Assembly (NCBI RefSeq): GCF_001430825.1
Contig: NZ_CP010535.1
Location: 1,840,501-1,904,500 of the forward strand
Length of the DNA stretch: 64,000 nucleotides
DNA from: Sediminicola sp. YIK13
GTDB lineage: Bacteria > Bacteroidota > Bacteroidia > Flavobacteriales > Flavobacteriaceae
Direction: 5' to 3'
Shown: positions 16,840-25,186 of the stretch, one piece after another
Numbering within the stretch: the stretch's first letter is position 1
Layout of the letters: each line of letters begins with the position of its first letter
Position numbers and translations under genes: made by a program
The notes under the pieces: generated by a model
What the model saw: the letters and a program-made list of their open reading frames with translations, nothing else
Told to the model about the DNA's origin: nothing
The model's database searches: none

Positions 16840-17568
16840 CTATTTCTTATGCACCTCTTTGTAGATATCGGTGGCCTCTATATAATTTTCTATGATCTGT
16901 GGGTTCATCGAAGGCTCATAAACAGAAGGTTCTATCTGTGTAAAGAAAAGGTCTGTAGAACCCCTTCTTTCGGGTAGATCCAATGCGCCTTGAACAAAGG
17001 TGCTCCAATCGAACAATTGGTATCCAAGGCCGTGGTCAATGCAAATAAGATCCTTATTGAACTTTACCTCTTCCGCGTAGTTTTTATTGAGCATCTTAAA
17101 AATATTCCCTAATAACTGGGAGGTATTTTTAGCCGCATAGGTAGTAATATGCCCCAATTCTCTGCCCATTACCCCAATTTGAGCATTATAGGGCAGGTTC
17201 AAAAATAAAATAGGCTTGTTATTGGATTCTGCTTCCGTGCTAATGGTAACCACGTAGCTTCTGTTCTCCTTCTTCTTGAACCTACTAAAAAAGGTAGGCT
17301 TGGAAGAAAAAGGTGTTTTACTCTTGCGAAAGCGAAATTGGACTTTGACATCCTTCAATTCAGGATAATACGATAGGGCTGTAGCCACCTGCTCCATAAT
17401 TTCAGTTGGTATGTCCTTATTTACCAAATATGAGGCATACATGGTGGAATCCAAGGTGTTTTCTTTGAACTCTTTGGTAGGCACTTGAGCCATTGCCAAG
17501 GTGGCACATGACAACATTAAAAGGGTTGACACCCATTTCCTCCAAGATATATGTATTCCTAAATTCAT
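16840..17568 (-). CDS. Secreted protein of unknown function, possibly a degenerate metallopeptidase
   Basis: 242 aa with a Sec signal ending near residue 27 (LAMAQ). The body has VMGRELGHITTY near residue 135: it looks like an HExxH helix whose first His is Arg, so zinc catalysis is unlikely unless the ligand set differs. Downstream DHGLGYQLFDWS is conserved-looking but unassigned. Periplasmic or exported. No FNR-like site of the right spacing upstream. A near miss, TGAC-N5-TTCA at 17643, does not line up with a -7 box. Confidence 0.7.
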   Translation of the reverse strand: MNLGIHISWRKWVSTLLMLSCATLAMAQVPTKEFKENTLDSTMYASYLVNKDIPTEIMEQVATALSYYPELKDVKVQFRFRKSKTPFSSKPTFFSRFKKKENRSYVVTISTEAESNNKPILFLNLPYNAQIGVMGRELGHITTYAAKNTSQLLGNIFKMLNKNYAEEVKFNKDLICIDHGLGYQLFDWSTFVQGALDLPERRGSTDLFFTQIEPSVYEPSMNPQIIENYIEATDIYKEVHKK

Positions 17569-18052
17569 TTTACGCTGTTTTTTAAAGGCCGGTATTTAAA
17601 AGATGGTTCTTATTAGAATTGGAATATTTTCTTTTTCTAAACTGACACCTATTCAGTACACTTCCTTTATAATTTTGTTCGCCATATCAGTAAAACTGAC
17701 CCATGATTTCTAAGGCTAGACACCAGTAAAAAGGGAAGGCGGTATTTAAAACATAACGTTCCAAAGCAAGGATTGGTATACCATTTAGGGTTTAATTTTG
17801 CCAAAGGACCAAGTATAGCAGCCCCTTAATCGCTTAAATTTGTGATAATTAAAAACGTTAAATGAATAAAATAGTTGAATCTTCAAGTGAAAGTCCATGT
17901 AGATCATTTCAAAGATTACGGACTGTAAATTGTAAGAATGCCAAAGCTGAACGGACAGTTTTTCCGATTCTAAAATACAGGCAGAAATGGATGTCTATGG
18001 AACCTAAATTGCTGTTATCTTAGAATTGATTCTAGACAAAAGGAACAAACTC
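17569..18052. other. Intergenic region, no gene seen
   Basis: 484 nt between the secreted protein (transcribed leftwards) and the end of the dehydrogenase gene. AT-rich. No convincing ORF, RNA gene or terminator hairpin was found by eye; it must hold the promoter of the gene starting at 17568. Confidence 0.6.
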
Positions 18053-19063
18053 CTAGGAGATCATCGTTTCATAACCAAGTTCGTTCTTGGATTCCTTTCC
18101 TTTTGCCCAACAATCTATATTATAAAAAGTGATGTCAGCAATATTCGCCAACGCCTCTTTGGTTACAAAGGCCTGGTGAGGGGTAAGCAGCACATTTGGC
18201 AAGGAAAGTAGTTGCCGTAATAAATCGTCCTTAATATCACCAGATGCAGTATGATCCTTGAAGAATACGCCTTTCTCCTTTTCATACACATCTGTGGCAT
18301 ACCCGGCAATTTTCTTTTTTTCCAAGGCCTTGATCAAAGCTTTGGTATTCACTACCGCACCACGGGCCGTATTTATTAAAAGGGCACTTCTCTTCATGGC
18401 TTTAAACTGACCTTCATCTATAAAATAGTGAGTGTCATGGGTCAAGGGAACATGCAAACTGACGATGTCAGATTTTTTCAACAATTCCTCCATTTCCACA
18501 TATTGGATACCATAATCTTTTATCAAGGTGTCATCTTGAACAAGATCGTTGGCCAAGATAGTACATCCAAAACCGTGCATAATTTTTACCATCACTGCTC
18601 CAATTTTACCCACTCCAACAATACCCACTGTTTTCTTATTCAGATCAAAACCAAGAAGATCATCCTGTAAAAAGTTATATTGATGTACTTGTGAATTGGC
18701 CAAAATAATTTTTCTGTTGAGGGCCAACAATAATGCCACGGCATGTTCTGCGATGGAATAGGGCGAATAATCTGGGGCATTGGCAACCTTTAACCCAAAA
18801 CGTTTGGCGCATTTAATATGGATATTGTTATAACCGGCAGAACGCAGGCTGATATATTTGACCCCAAAGTCCCTTAATTTTTCCAAAACGGTCAAGGAGG
18901 CATCGTCCCCAGAAAATATAGAAATCGCATCGAAACCTACTGCTTGGTGTGCCGTTTCTAAGTCGAGGGCCCTTTGGGTAAACACCACATGATGGTTGTT
19001 TTTATTGGCCCTTTCCAAAAAAGGCACTTCAAATTTCTTGGCACTATAAACCAGTAATTTCAT
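18053..19063 (-). CDS. D-2-hydroxyacid dehydrogenase (D-lactate dehydrogenase type)
   Basis: 336 aa from the ATG at 19063 (MKLLVYSAKKFEV); another ATG 9 nt earlier is possible. N-terminal substrate domain, then NAD-binding GVGKIG in VGIVGVGKIGAVMVKIM, catalytic Arg in NTARGAVVN, Glu in the VYEKEKG region, and His in LLTPHQAFVT. This pattern is that of fermentative D-lactate dehydrogenase (LdhA): pyruvate plus NADH to D-lactate. Fits a low-oxygen regulon, as it would recycle NADH. Its start overlaps the end of the upstream lipoprotein gene by 20 nt; both belong to the unit driven from 20224-20235. Confidence 0.9.
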   Translation of the reverse strand: MKLLVYSAKKFEVPFLERANKNNHHVVFTQRALDLETAHQAVGFDAISIFSGDDASLTVLEKLRDFGVKYISLRSAGYNNIHIKCAKRFGLKVANAPDYSPYSIAEHAVALLLALNRKIILANSQVHQYNFLQDDLLGFDLNKKTVGIVGVGKIGAVMVKIMHGFGCTILANDLVQDDTLIKDYGIQYVEMEELLKKSDIVSLHVPLTHDTHYFIDEGQFKAMKRSALLINTARGAVVNTKALIKALEKKKIAGYATDVYEKEKGVFFKDHTASGDIKDDLLRQLLSLPNVLLTPHQAFVTKEALANIADITFYNIDCWAKGKESKNELGYETMIS

Positions 19064-19700
19064 TTTTTGCATCTTTTCTAAATATGATATCTTGTTCTTT
19101 CAAAGCCAGTACAATGAGTTTTATATAATCGTCAATTGCCTTTTTGATGTCCTGGGGATCTGTAATATCTATAGTGCCCCTCCATATCAATTGGCGTTCT
19201 TTGCCCACACAAATACAGTATAGGGCAGTCTCGGCATGGTAGACCATAAACTCCTCATAATAATCGTCCTTGTAATAAATATCTTGGTGCTCCAAATAAT
19301 CGTCCCTGAACCTACCGTAAATACCGTCTACCTCGGAAATTTTTTTCCTAAAGGTCTTTTTACTTTCATAACCGGTGACCTTGGTAAACAAAATGGCATC
19401 AAAATCTCGCTCTATCAGCAAATCCTCAACCGCATCTATTTCTTGTTCCGACTTTTCTGAGGAGGTAAATTCCACATCAAAGATGTCCAAGCTTCGCATG
19501 GCACCTATGCCCCTTTTTGTGAATTCCTTGGTCATTTTGGTCTCAAATTCCTCTCTGGCTCCCATTTTTTGGGTCATGCCCACAACAAGTACCTTGTTGG
19601 CATCAAAAATCACGATATCCGGACTCTTCCAATTTTCCACCAATTGGATTGAGGAACAACCAGAAAGTACTACGACCATTAAAATGGCTAACTTTTTCAT
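19044..19700 (-). CDS. Lipoprotein of unknown function
   Basis: 218 aa from the ATG at 19700. It starts MKKLAILMVVVLSGCSS, a clear lipobox with Cys at 15; an earlier in-frame Met at 19736 would bury this signal. The body is alpha/beta: NKVLVVGMTQKMGAREEFE, then DLLIERDFDAILFTKVTGYE and a C-terminal IKKAIDDYIKLIVLAL. The layout (a strand with a conserved Gly-Met, a helix, then the D-A-I-L strand) recalls outer-membrane-linked lipoproteins of the DUF4136/TolB N-domain kind; not certain. Cotranscribed with the D-lactate dehydrogenase. Confidence 0.78.
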   Translation of the reverse strand: MKKLAILMVVVLSGCSSIQLVENWKSPDIVIFDANKVLVVGMTQKMGAREEFETKMTKEFTKRGIGAMRSLDIFDVEFTSSEKSEQEIDAVEDLLIERDFDAILFTKVTGYESKKTFRKKISEVDGIYGRFRDDYLEHQDIYYKDDYYEEFMVYHAETALYCICVGKERQLIWRGTIDITDPQDIKKAIDDYIKLIVLALKEQDIIFRKDAKNEITGL

Positions 19701-19752
19701 CTTTATTTTTTTATATGATAATTGCGGAAACAACAATGGATACTTCCTTTTC

Positions 19753-20172
19753 TCAAGGTTTTCTCTTTTTCAGAATTCCCCCTGCGTAATTGAAAATTTC
19801 TGATTTCAGCAATTGGAAGTTCTCCAAAAAGCCAACTACTTCGGCCTTTATGGCTTCGTGTTTTTGATAATACCCAAGATCACAAGCGTAATCGGTACAT
19901 TCTAACATGCCCCCCAAATCTTTTTGGTGCTTGTCTATGGAATCTAACACTATATTTTTTCGTTCCTTATTTTTCTTAATCTGAGCCTGATACTTTTGTA
20001 ATCGTTCAAAAAGGTTTGGGGTATTAGGTTCAAAAACATATGAATTCAATAAGTTATCGATAAAGGTCACCTCATCGATTACCAGATATAGGGAAGACTT
20101 CCAATTTTGGGATTCTGCGTACAGTAGTTCTACCTTTTTTTCTTGTTCCGGCTTTATTTTACTTTTTTCCAT
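19753..20172 (-). CDS. Coiled-coil protein of unknown function
   Basis: 139 aa, almost wholly helical and charged, without signal peptide. Two Cys (MLECTDYACDLGYY) sit 6 residues apart in the middle. No family recognised. First gene of a unit with the lipoprotein and D-lactate dehydrogenase, under an FNR-like site 52 nt upstream. Probably a cytosolic helical-bundle protein. Confidence 0.72.
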   Translation of the reverse strand: MEKSKIKPEQEKKVELLYAESQNWKSSLYLVIDEVTFIDNLLNSYVFEPNTPNLFERLQKYQAQIKKNKERKNIVLDSIDKHQKDLGGMLECTDYACDLGYYQKHEAIKAEVVGFLENFQLLKSEIFNYAGGILKKRKP

Positions 20173-20192
20173 GGTTCATTTAGTATCTGGGG

Positions 20193-20235
20193 ACAAGATA
20201 TTGCCAACACGCCATTCTAAAAATGACAAAAGTCA
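20193..20235 (-). promoter_or_regulatory. FNR-like site plus -7-like box, promoter of the 20172-18053 unit
   Basis: TGACAAAAGTCA at 20224-20235. Minus-strand TATCTTGT at 20200-20193, spacing 29.5 bp; the 3' half of the box is imperfect. 20 nt before the ATG. Confidence 0.6.
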
Positions 20236-20246
20236 TAACCAAAAAC

Positions 20247-21617
20247 TTAGATCACAATTTCCACTACTTCAAACAGTTTGGGTATATGCACATTCCAACG
20301 GTAACTGTCCCTTATTTTGGACCTAAAGGCATCTAGGGCAGTAGGCTCCCCATGAATAAGGAAGACCTTTTCCGGAATGTTTTTTATCTCCTTCAGCCAA
20401 TCTAACAGTTCCTGTTGATCGGCATGGGCAGAGAGACTTTCCAAATGGGCAACTTGGGCCTTTACGGGATGGTACTTTCCGAAAAATTTAAGCTCATGGG
20501 CTCCTTCCAACAACTGCCGGCCCCTTGTGCCCTCGGCCATATAACCCACCAGTAGGATAGTGGTGGCAGGTTCATCTATCAATTGATTTAAATAGGTAAG
20601 TACCCGTCCTCCGGTGACCATCCCGCTACCCGCAATTACAATTTTTGGTCTGGGATCATCAATGGTCTTCCAGGTATCCTTAAAGGAGGTGATGATGTTT
20701 ACATGATTGCACATGGCCCGATAATCACTCATGGATAGTTTATGCCACTGTGGGTAATTCTCAAAAACGTTGAGTACATTATTTCCCATAGGGCTGTCCA
20801 CGAAAATGGGAATGTTGGGAATGCGATTTTTCTTATATAAGTTCCAGAATAGATAGATCAAAGATTGCAATCGTTCCACGGCAAAGGATGGGATGATAAG
20901 CTGTCCCTTTTCGTGAACGGTTCGTTCCACAAGACCAATAACAATCTCCTCTACGTTCTCCTGTGGGTGCAATCTGTTGCCATAGGTACTCTCCAAGAAA
21001 AGGAAGTCGGCCCACTGAGGCCTATCTGGCGCATCCATAAGAGCATCTTCTCTTCTACCTATATCTCCGGAGAAAACAAAAAGTTTACCTAAAATTTCCA
21101 ACTCTATAAACGTGGCTCCAATGATATGGCCATTGAACCTAAACCTGTATTGAATAGTATCGGATAGGGATATCCATTGATCCTTTTCTTTAGCTTGGAA
21201 CAAATCAATAGCCTTTTCGGCCTCTTTCAAGGTATAGAATGGCAATGCAGGATCGTGGGAACTATAACCCATTTTATTGGCCTGTTCTGCCTCTTCCTCG
21301 TGGATCTTGGCACTGTCCCTCAAAATAATGGCAGCGATGGACAAAGTGGGTGCCGTACCTATTATTTGACCCTTAAATCCTTCTTTGACCAATCTCGGCA
21401 GGTAACCAGTATGATCCAAATGTCCATGAGTGAGCAAAACAACCCCAATTTTGTCTGCTTGTATGGGCAAAGGTTGCCAGTTCTGAAGTCGCAGTTCCTT
21501 GAGCCCCTGGAACATTCCGCAATCTATCATGATATTCATAGCAGGGGTCTCCAAATAGTACTTGGAGCCCGTTACCGTGCCAGCTGCACCCAGAAAATGT
21601 ATTTTTACAGTGGCCAT
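20247..21617 (-). CDS. Beta-CASP metallo-beta-lactamase nuclease
   Basis: 456 aa. Zinc motif THGHLDHTG near residue 65, then the SGDIGR strand and beta-CASP motifs ESTYGNR (A), SFAVERLQ, GSGMVTGGRV (B) and LSAHADQQEL (C), with a final HGE. This is the CPSF73/RNase J-like superfamily; bacterial members of this size act as RNA nucleases or processing factors in the cytosol. Last gene of a five-gene operon (24679-20247) with an ATP-cone nuclease, MscS, an eRF1-like protein and a USP. Beta-CASP genes in such stress islands are known in many phyla, but the RNA target is unknown. Confidence 0.93.
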   Translation of the reverse strand: MATVKIHFLGAAGTVTGSKYYLETPAMNIMIDCGMFQGLKELRLQNWQPLPIQADKIGVVLLTHGHLDHTGYLPRLVKEGFKGQIIGTAPTLSIAAIILRDSAKIHEEEAEQANKMGYSSHDPALPFYTLKEAEKAIDLFQAKEKDQWISLSDTIQYRFRFNGHIIGATFIELEILGKLFVFSGDIGRREDALMDAPDRPQWADFLFLESTYGNRLHPQENVEEIVIGLVERTVHEKGQLIIPSFAVERLQSLIYLFWNLYKKNRIPNIPIFVDSPMGNNVLNVFENYPQWHKLSMSDYRAMCNHVNIITSFKDTWKTIDDPRPKIVIAGSGMVTGGRVLTYLNQLIDEPATTILLVGYMAEGTRGRQLLEGAHELKFFGKYHPVKAQVAHLESLSAHADQQELLDWLKEIKNIPEKVFLIHGEPTALDAFRSKIRDSYRWNVHIPKLFEVVEIVI

Positions 21618-21626
21618 ATACCGCTC

Positions 21627-22454
21627 TTAACAATTGCACAATAGTTCTATTTCTTTCATGATCCTTTTCTTTCGCGAATCAGAGATACCGAGATGGTCCA
21701 GAAAAAATTTATCATGAAGCAACTGTTGGCAAAGAACCACATCCCTACTCAACAAAAATTGCTTTTCACGTGCACTCAACAATGTAGATACGGTGATGGG
21801 ATACAATCCCAATCTGTCTATTCGGTCTTTTAGGCCATTGTCCTTGGGGTAATCCCAGCTCAACAAATACAGCCCGGCACATTTCCCATAGAGCATGGCA
21901 TCTTCGGTAAAGCGGGTATTTGTGGCTACCCACCCAACATCAAAATGCAGGTCCAAATTCTCTTTGGCGTCCCAGTGTTTTTTTACGTCCAGATATCTGG
22001 AATGAATATACAAGGGTATCTTAACATTACAGTTTCTCCCTTCCTCACTGTGGAACTTACATTCAATAATAGTGACTTCCCCATTCTTTTGGGCAAAAAC
22101 ATCAATTTCATGTTTTACACAAAATCCATGCATCACCTTACCTACTTGAGTTGTATATCCAGAGTATTCCAGAATGGCACTTATAAACTTTTCGAAAGGA
22201 TATCCTGTTGGACCAAATTCATAAATAGCCTTCTTCAGCTTGTACTTAGAGGCAGAGATGGACTTCTTCTTTTTTAAAATGGCGAAAGCCCTATTGTAGA
22301 TTTCTTTGGTGCTGATTCCCTGATAAAGCTCATCCCGAACGCGATCTACAATATGATTGACCAATTCATCGTCGGCCCCACTGCGCTTTAAGGAGTTCCG
22401 CAATTTGGACATTGAAAACTTCACCCTTTCCCCAGAAGATTTTACTATTTCCAT
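21627..22454 (-). CDS. ATP-cone domain fused to an Mrr-like endonuclease
   Basis: 275 aa. The ATP-cone (about 1-85: IVKSSGERVKFSMSKLRNSL, the ISTKEIYNRA helix) is the nucleotide-sensing domain usually found on RNRs and NrdR. The restriction-endonuclease fold follows (about 90-190: PFEKFISAILEYSGYTTQVG, HEIDVFAQKNGEVTIIECK), giving the D-x(n)-E-x-K active site of Mrr/PD-(D/E)XK nucleases. The C-terminus is helical. Known as a conserved pair of domains without a proven role; ATP level probably gates cutting. Gap of 9 nt to the beta-CASP gene. Confidence 0.88.
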   Translation of the reverse strand: MEIVKSSGERVKFSMSKLRNSLKRSGADDELVNHIVDRVRDELYQGISTKEIYNRAFAILKKKKSISASKYKLKKAIYEFGPTGYPFEKFISAILEYSGYTTQVGKVMHGFCVKHEIDVFAQKNGEVTIIECKFHSEEGRNCNVKIPLYIHSRYLDVKKHWDAKENLDLHFDVGWVATNTRFTEDAMLYGKCAGLYLLSWDYPKDNGLKDRIDRLGLYPITVSTLLSAREKQFLLSRDVVLCQQLLHDKFFLDHLGISDSRKKRIMKEIELLCNC

Positions 22455-22466
22455 ACATTATGGCTT

Positions 22467-23378
22467 TTACCCGTTGTGTTTTATCCTTACATCTACCTCG
22501 GGAATTTTCAGTAATTGCAAGGTGGTAGAGGCCAGGACAACTTTTCCATCTGTTCGCGATGCCTTTTTTTGAATACTATCAAAAAGTTTATGCCTGGTAC
22601 CCCTTCTTAACTTATAATCTGTAATATACCTCACGTTCACCTCTACCCAATTATCGGTCAGCTTTATAGCAATCGTAGGTTCCAAGGTGGCATTCTCAAT
22701 ATAATACCGCTCTACCATCTCCCCCCATTTTGCCTTGCTACCCTCCACATAATCGGAGAGAAGCTCCAAAGAGCTGTCCATAACAATTTTCTTGGCCAAT
22801 TCCACGTCTGATTCATAGGTGATCAGAATATTGAGTTCGTCCCATACAAAAGGGAAATCCATGGAGTAATTTTTTATGGGCCCTTTGAAAACAAAAGCGT
22901 TACTGATCTTGACGATCCTCCCGGAATAATTATCACTACTTACCCACTCCCCCATTTCCATAATGGTGGTATAAATACTATCAATGTCAATAACATCGCC
23001 CTTAATGCCGTTTATTTCTATGCGGTCACCAGGGGTATAGACCCTCACCGCAAAAATGTAAAAGGAGCCTGCAATGCTTAATATCAATTCTTGTAAAGTG
23101 AAGGTGATGCCAGCCGTAAAAAGACCTATAACAAGGGAGTAGTCCTTAATGTTGCCCGCAGTAAAAAACACCAGGAACAGGATGGCGATCAACACATAAC
23201 CAACGACCTCTATCCCCTTTTGTGTCTTGTATCTAAAGCTTACATTATCTATCCTATTTCGGGCAATCTTTCTCAATAACCGAATCCCGACTATAATGAA
23301 CAACACCCAAAACAGCAATCGCAATATGCTAACTAAAAAAGGCTGTTGTTCGAGAAAATCGTAAAGCTGTTGCATCAT
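22467..23378 (-). CDS. MscS family mechanosensitive channel
   Basis: 303 aa, three membrane helices in the first 125 residues (about 15-37, 52-75, 80-120, the last being the pore-lining type with ITFTLQELILSIAGSF). The beta domain follows, with PGDRIEINGIKGDVIDID, then the cytosolic alpha/beta end. Opens under membrane tension to release solutes. The protein is of the small type, without extra N-terminal helices. Third gene of the USP operon; gap to the previous gene is 35 nt. Confidence 0.9.
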   Translation of the reverse strand: MMQQLYDFLEQQPFLVSILRLLFWVLFIIVGIRLLRKIARNRIDNVSFRYKTQKGIEVVGYVLIAILFLVFFTAGNIKDYSLVIGLFTAGITFTLQELILSIAGSFYIFAVRVYTPGDRIEINGIKGDVIDIDSIYTTIMEMGEWVSSDNYSGRIVKISNAFVFKGPIKNYSMDFPFVWDELNILITYESDVELAKKIVMDSSLELLSDYVEGSKAKWGEMVERYYIENATLEPTIAIKLTDNWVEVNVRYITDYKLRRGTRHKLFDSIQKKASRTDGKVVLASTTLQLLKIPEVDVRIKHNG

Positions 23379-23413
23379 TTACAGATTATATTATGGTAAG
23401 AAACAGCCTAAGT

Positions 23414-23821
23414 TTAGCCCTTGTAAAAACCCTTTATCAAGGCTTTAATTTGATTGTCGGTCATACTGTCCTTTTTGGAAATCACTTTTATTTTAGAGGC
23501 TAGGGCCGGGTATTTATCGATGAGTTGTTTCCCAAACATTTCTCTGGTTATGGCCGGTCCAAAAACGGCAATGGCATCTGCATCCCCGATGATATCGGCC
23601 AAATTTTTAAAATAGCTTTTTAATTGTTGTTTTTCTCGCTCCATATAGGAACTTTCCCTAACCGTATCTTGGGTTCCTCCCCATTTAAAGGGTGCTCTCC
23701 CGCCCCCTGAAGGATGAAAAAACTCAACTTCAGATTTCAGGGTTAAAAATTCCTCCTTACCGTTGGACAACTTTAAAATTTTAGCTTGCTTTTTATCTAA
23801 CCATATCCCTACTCTTTCCAT
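23414..23821 (-). CDS. eRF1-/host-attachment-like domain protein
   Basis: 135 aa. VGIWLDKKQAKILKL at the start and DAIAVFGPAITREMFGKQL in the second half fit the small eRF1 domain 2-like/Rv2629-like family (often named host attachment or translational-machinery proteins). The VFGPA and KQLIDKYP parts suggest ribosome-associated ancestry; function is unproven. The mycobacterial relative Rv2629 lies in the DosR hypoxia regulon, which matches the neighbours. Second gene of the USP operon, 6 nt after the USP gene. Confidence 0.65.
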   Translation of the reverse strand: MERVGIWLDKKQAKILKLSNGKEEFLTLKSEVEFFHPSGGGRAPFKWGGTQDTVRESSYMEREKQQLKSYFKNLADIIGDADAIAVFGPAITREMFGKQLIDKYPALASKIKVISKKDSMTDNQIKALIKGFYKG

Positions 23822-23827
23822 GTTTTC

Positions 23828-24679
23828 TCATTTTGAATAATCATTAAGCACTAAAATTGGAATTTTAGCATGATAGCCAATTTCCTTTACCAGAGGTTTG
23901 GTGAACATGATGCCAAAAAAACTATGTTGTTTATTTAAAAATGCAACCATATCACTACCTCTGCTTTCTATAAAAAAACCTATTCCTTTATGGACCTTTG
24001 TATCCGAAAGGGTATGCGTACTGAATTCGATATCTGACAAAATAGATTCCAGTAGCTCTTTGTTTGCTTCCTGGGTTTTGGATAATTTAGGCTCTTCTAT
24101 GATATGAAGTATGCGAATAGGGGTCTTGTGCATCTTCGAAATATCCAGCAAATATTTGAGCTCCCTTCTTTTAAAATTTGTCTTGTAATCAGTAGGAAAC
24201 ACAATTTCAACTGGGGGTGAAAATCTAAAATCCTCAGGCACGGACAGGACCGGACAGTCTGTCACTGCTTCCATTGTCGCTACTGTATTGGTTCCAAAAA
24301 TTACGCCCTTGGACCCTGTTGATCCCTTGGTACCCATAACCACTATATCTATATCCTTTTTTGCAATTGAATCATTGATTGCGTCAATTAGTGAATTGTA
24401 ACAGGAGATGGTATGATAGGTATGTTTGGGGTTGGTATTGTGCAGTTCCAAAATATCCAACAGCTTCCGGAAGTTCTCCTCAGAAGCCTTTTTAGCGTCA
24501 TCATAGGCCTTATTGCCAGGCTCTGGAACCATCATATTATCTATGGAATATCCATCCACCCGAAATACATTCATCATGAAAAACTCACATTGCTGATCCT
24601 TGTACATATCCAAGGCATACCTAATGGCATTTAGTGCATTTTTTGAGAAATCCGTTGGTAATAAAACTCTTTGATCCAT
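23828..24679 (-). CDS. Universal stress protein, tandem UspA domains
   Basis: 283 aa, two UspA domains (about 1-146 and 155-283). The first has the ATP-binding signature GTKGSTGSKGVIFGTNT; the second lacks a clear Gly loop. Cytosolic stress protein, first gene of the five-gene operon to 20247. The start is 28 nt from the -7 box of an FNR-like promoter. A second tandem USP lies at 25187-26044, with the thioredoxin gene between. Confidence 0.92.
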   Translation of the reverse strand: MDQRVLLPTDFSKNALNAIRYALDMYKDQQCEFFMMNVFRVDGYSIDNMMVPEPGNKAYDDAKKASEENFRKLLDILELHNTNPKHTYHTISCYNSLIDAINDSIAKKDIDIVVMGTKGSTGSKGVIFGTNTVATMEAVTDCPVLSVPEDFRFSPPVEIVFPTDYKTNFKRRELKYLLDISKMHKTPIRILHIIEEPKLSKTQEANKELLESILSDIEFSTHTLSDTKVHKGIGFFIESRGSDMVAFLNKQHSFFGIMFTKPLVKEIGYHAKIPILVLNDYSK

Positions 24680-24707
24680 AACGTTGGCTACTATTTTAGG
24701 TATATCT

Positions 24708-24750
24708 TAAAAGTAGAGGCAATGCGAAAAATAATCTATGATAAATATCA
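24708..24750 (-). promoter_or_regulatory. FNR-like site plus -7 box, promoter of the USP operon
   Basis: TGATAAATATCA at 24739-24750. Minus-strand TACTTTTA at 24715-24708, spacing 29.5 bp. Confidence 0.72.
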
Positions 24751-24780
24751 GTCTTACTGAAAAAGAGGAATACATGTGGA

Positions 24781-24823
24781 TGATAAAGGTCAGTAATCCT
24801 TTTTTTGTATTTTAATACCTTAC
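24781..24823 (+). promoter_or_regulatory. FNR-like site plus -7-like box, thioredoxin promoter
   Basis: TGATAAAGGTCA at 24781-24792 and TACCTTAC at 24816-24823, spacing 29.5 bp, 18 nt before the ATG. Divergent partner of the site at 24739-24750. Confidence 0.62.
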
Positions 24824-24841
24824 TAAAAAAACAAACGACAA

Positions 24842-25144
24842 ATGAAGAGCAGTTTTAACGACATTATCAACTCAGAAATTCCTGTTCTGGTTGATTTTTA
24901 CGCCGATTGGTGCGGACCATGCAAGATGTTGGCACCTATCTTAAAACAAGTGAAGGATGAATTGGGAGATGCCATTAAGGTCATTAAAATAGATGTGGAC
25001 AAGAACCAGGCTTTGGCAGGGAAATTTCAGGTCCGTGGGGTGCCAACCATGATACTGTTCAAAAATGGGAATCAGCTTTGGCGACAATCGGGGGTACTAC
25101 AAAAAAATGAATTATTGGCTACCATAAAATCCCACAGCAACTAG
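24842..25144 (+). CDS. trxA: Thioredoxin
   Basis: 100 aa, complete thioredoxin fold with WCGPC at 23-27 and the cis-Pro loop in VRGVPTMI. No signal peptide, so a cytosolic disulfide reductase. It is short at the N-terminus compared with TrxA of E. coli, but the fold is whole. Placed between two USP genes and under its own FNR-like site, so it is probably the stress-induced thioredoxin, not the sole housekeeping one. Confidence 0.92.
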   Translation: MKSSFNDIINSEIPVLVDFYADWCGPCKMLAPILKQVKDELGDAIKVIKIDVDKNQALAGKFQVRGVPTMILFKNGNQLWRQSGVLQKNELLATIKSHSN

Positions 25145-25186
25145 CTATTCCATCAGATGTCTTAACAAATTAAACAAGTGTTACCA

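Noticed and set aside
17643-17655. FNR-like site upstream of the 242-aa secreted protein (TGAC-N5-TTCA)
   Set aside because: Spacer is one base too long and no -7 box lies at the 29.5-bp offset.
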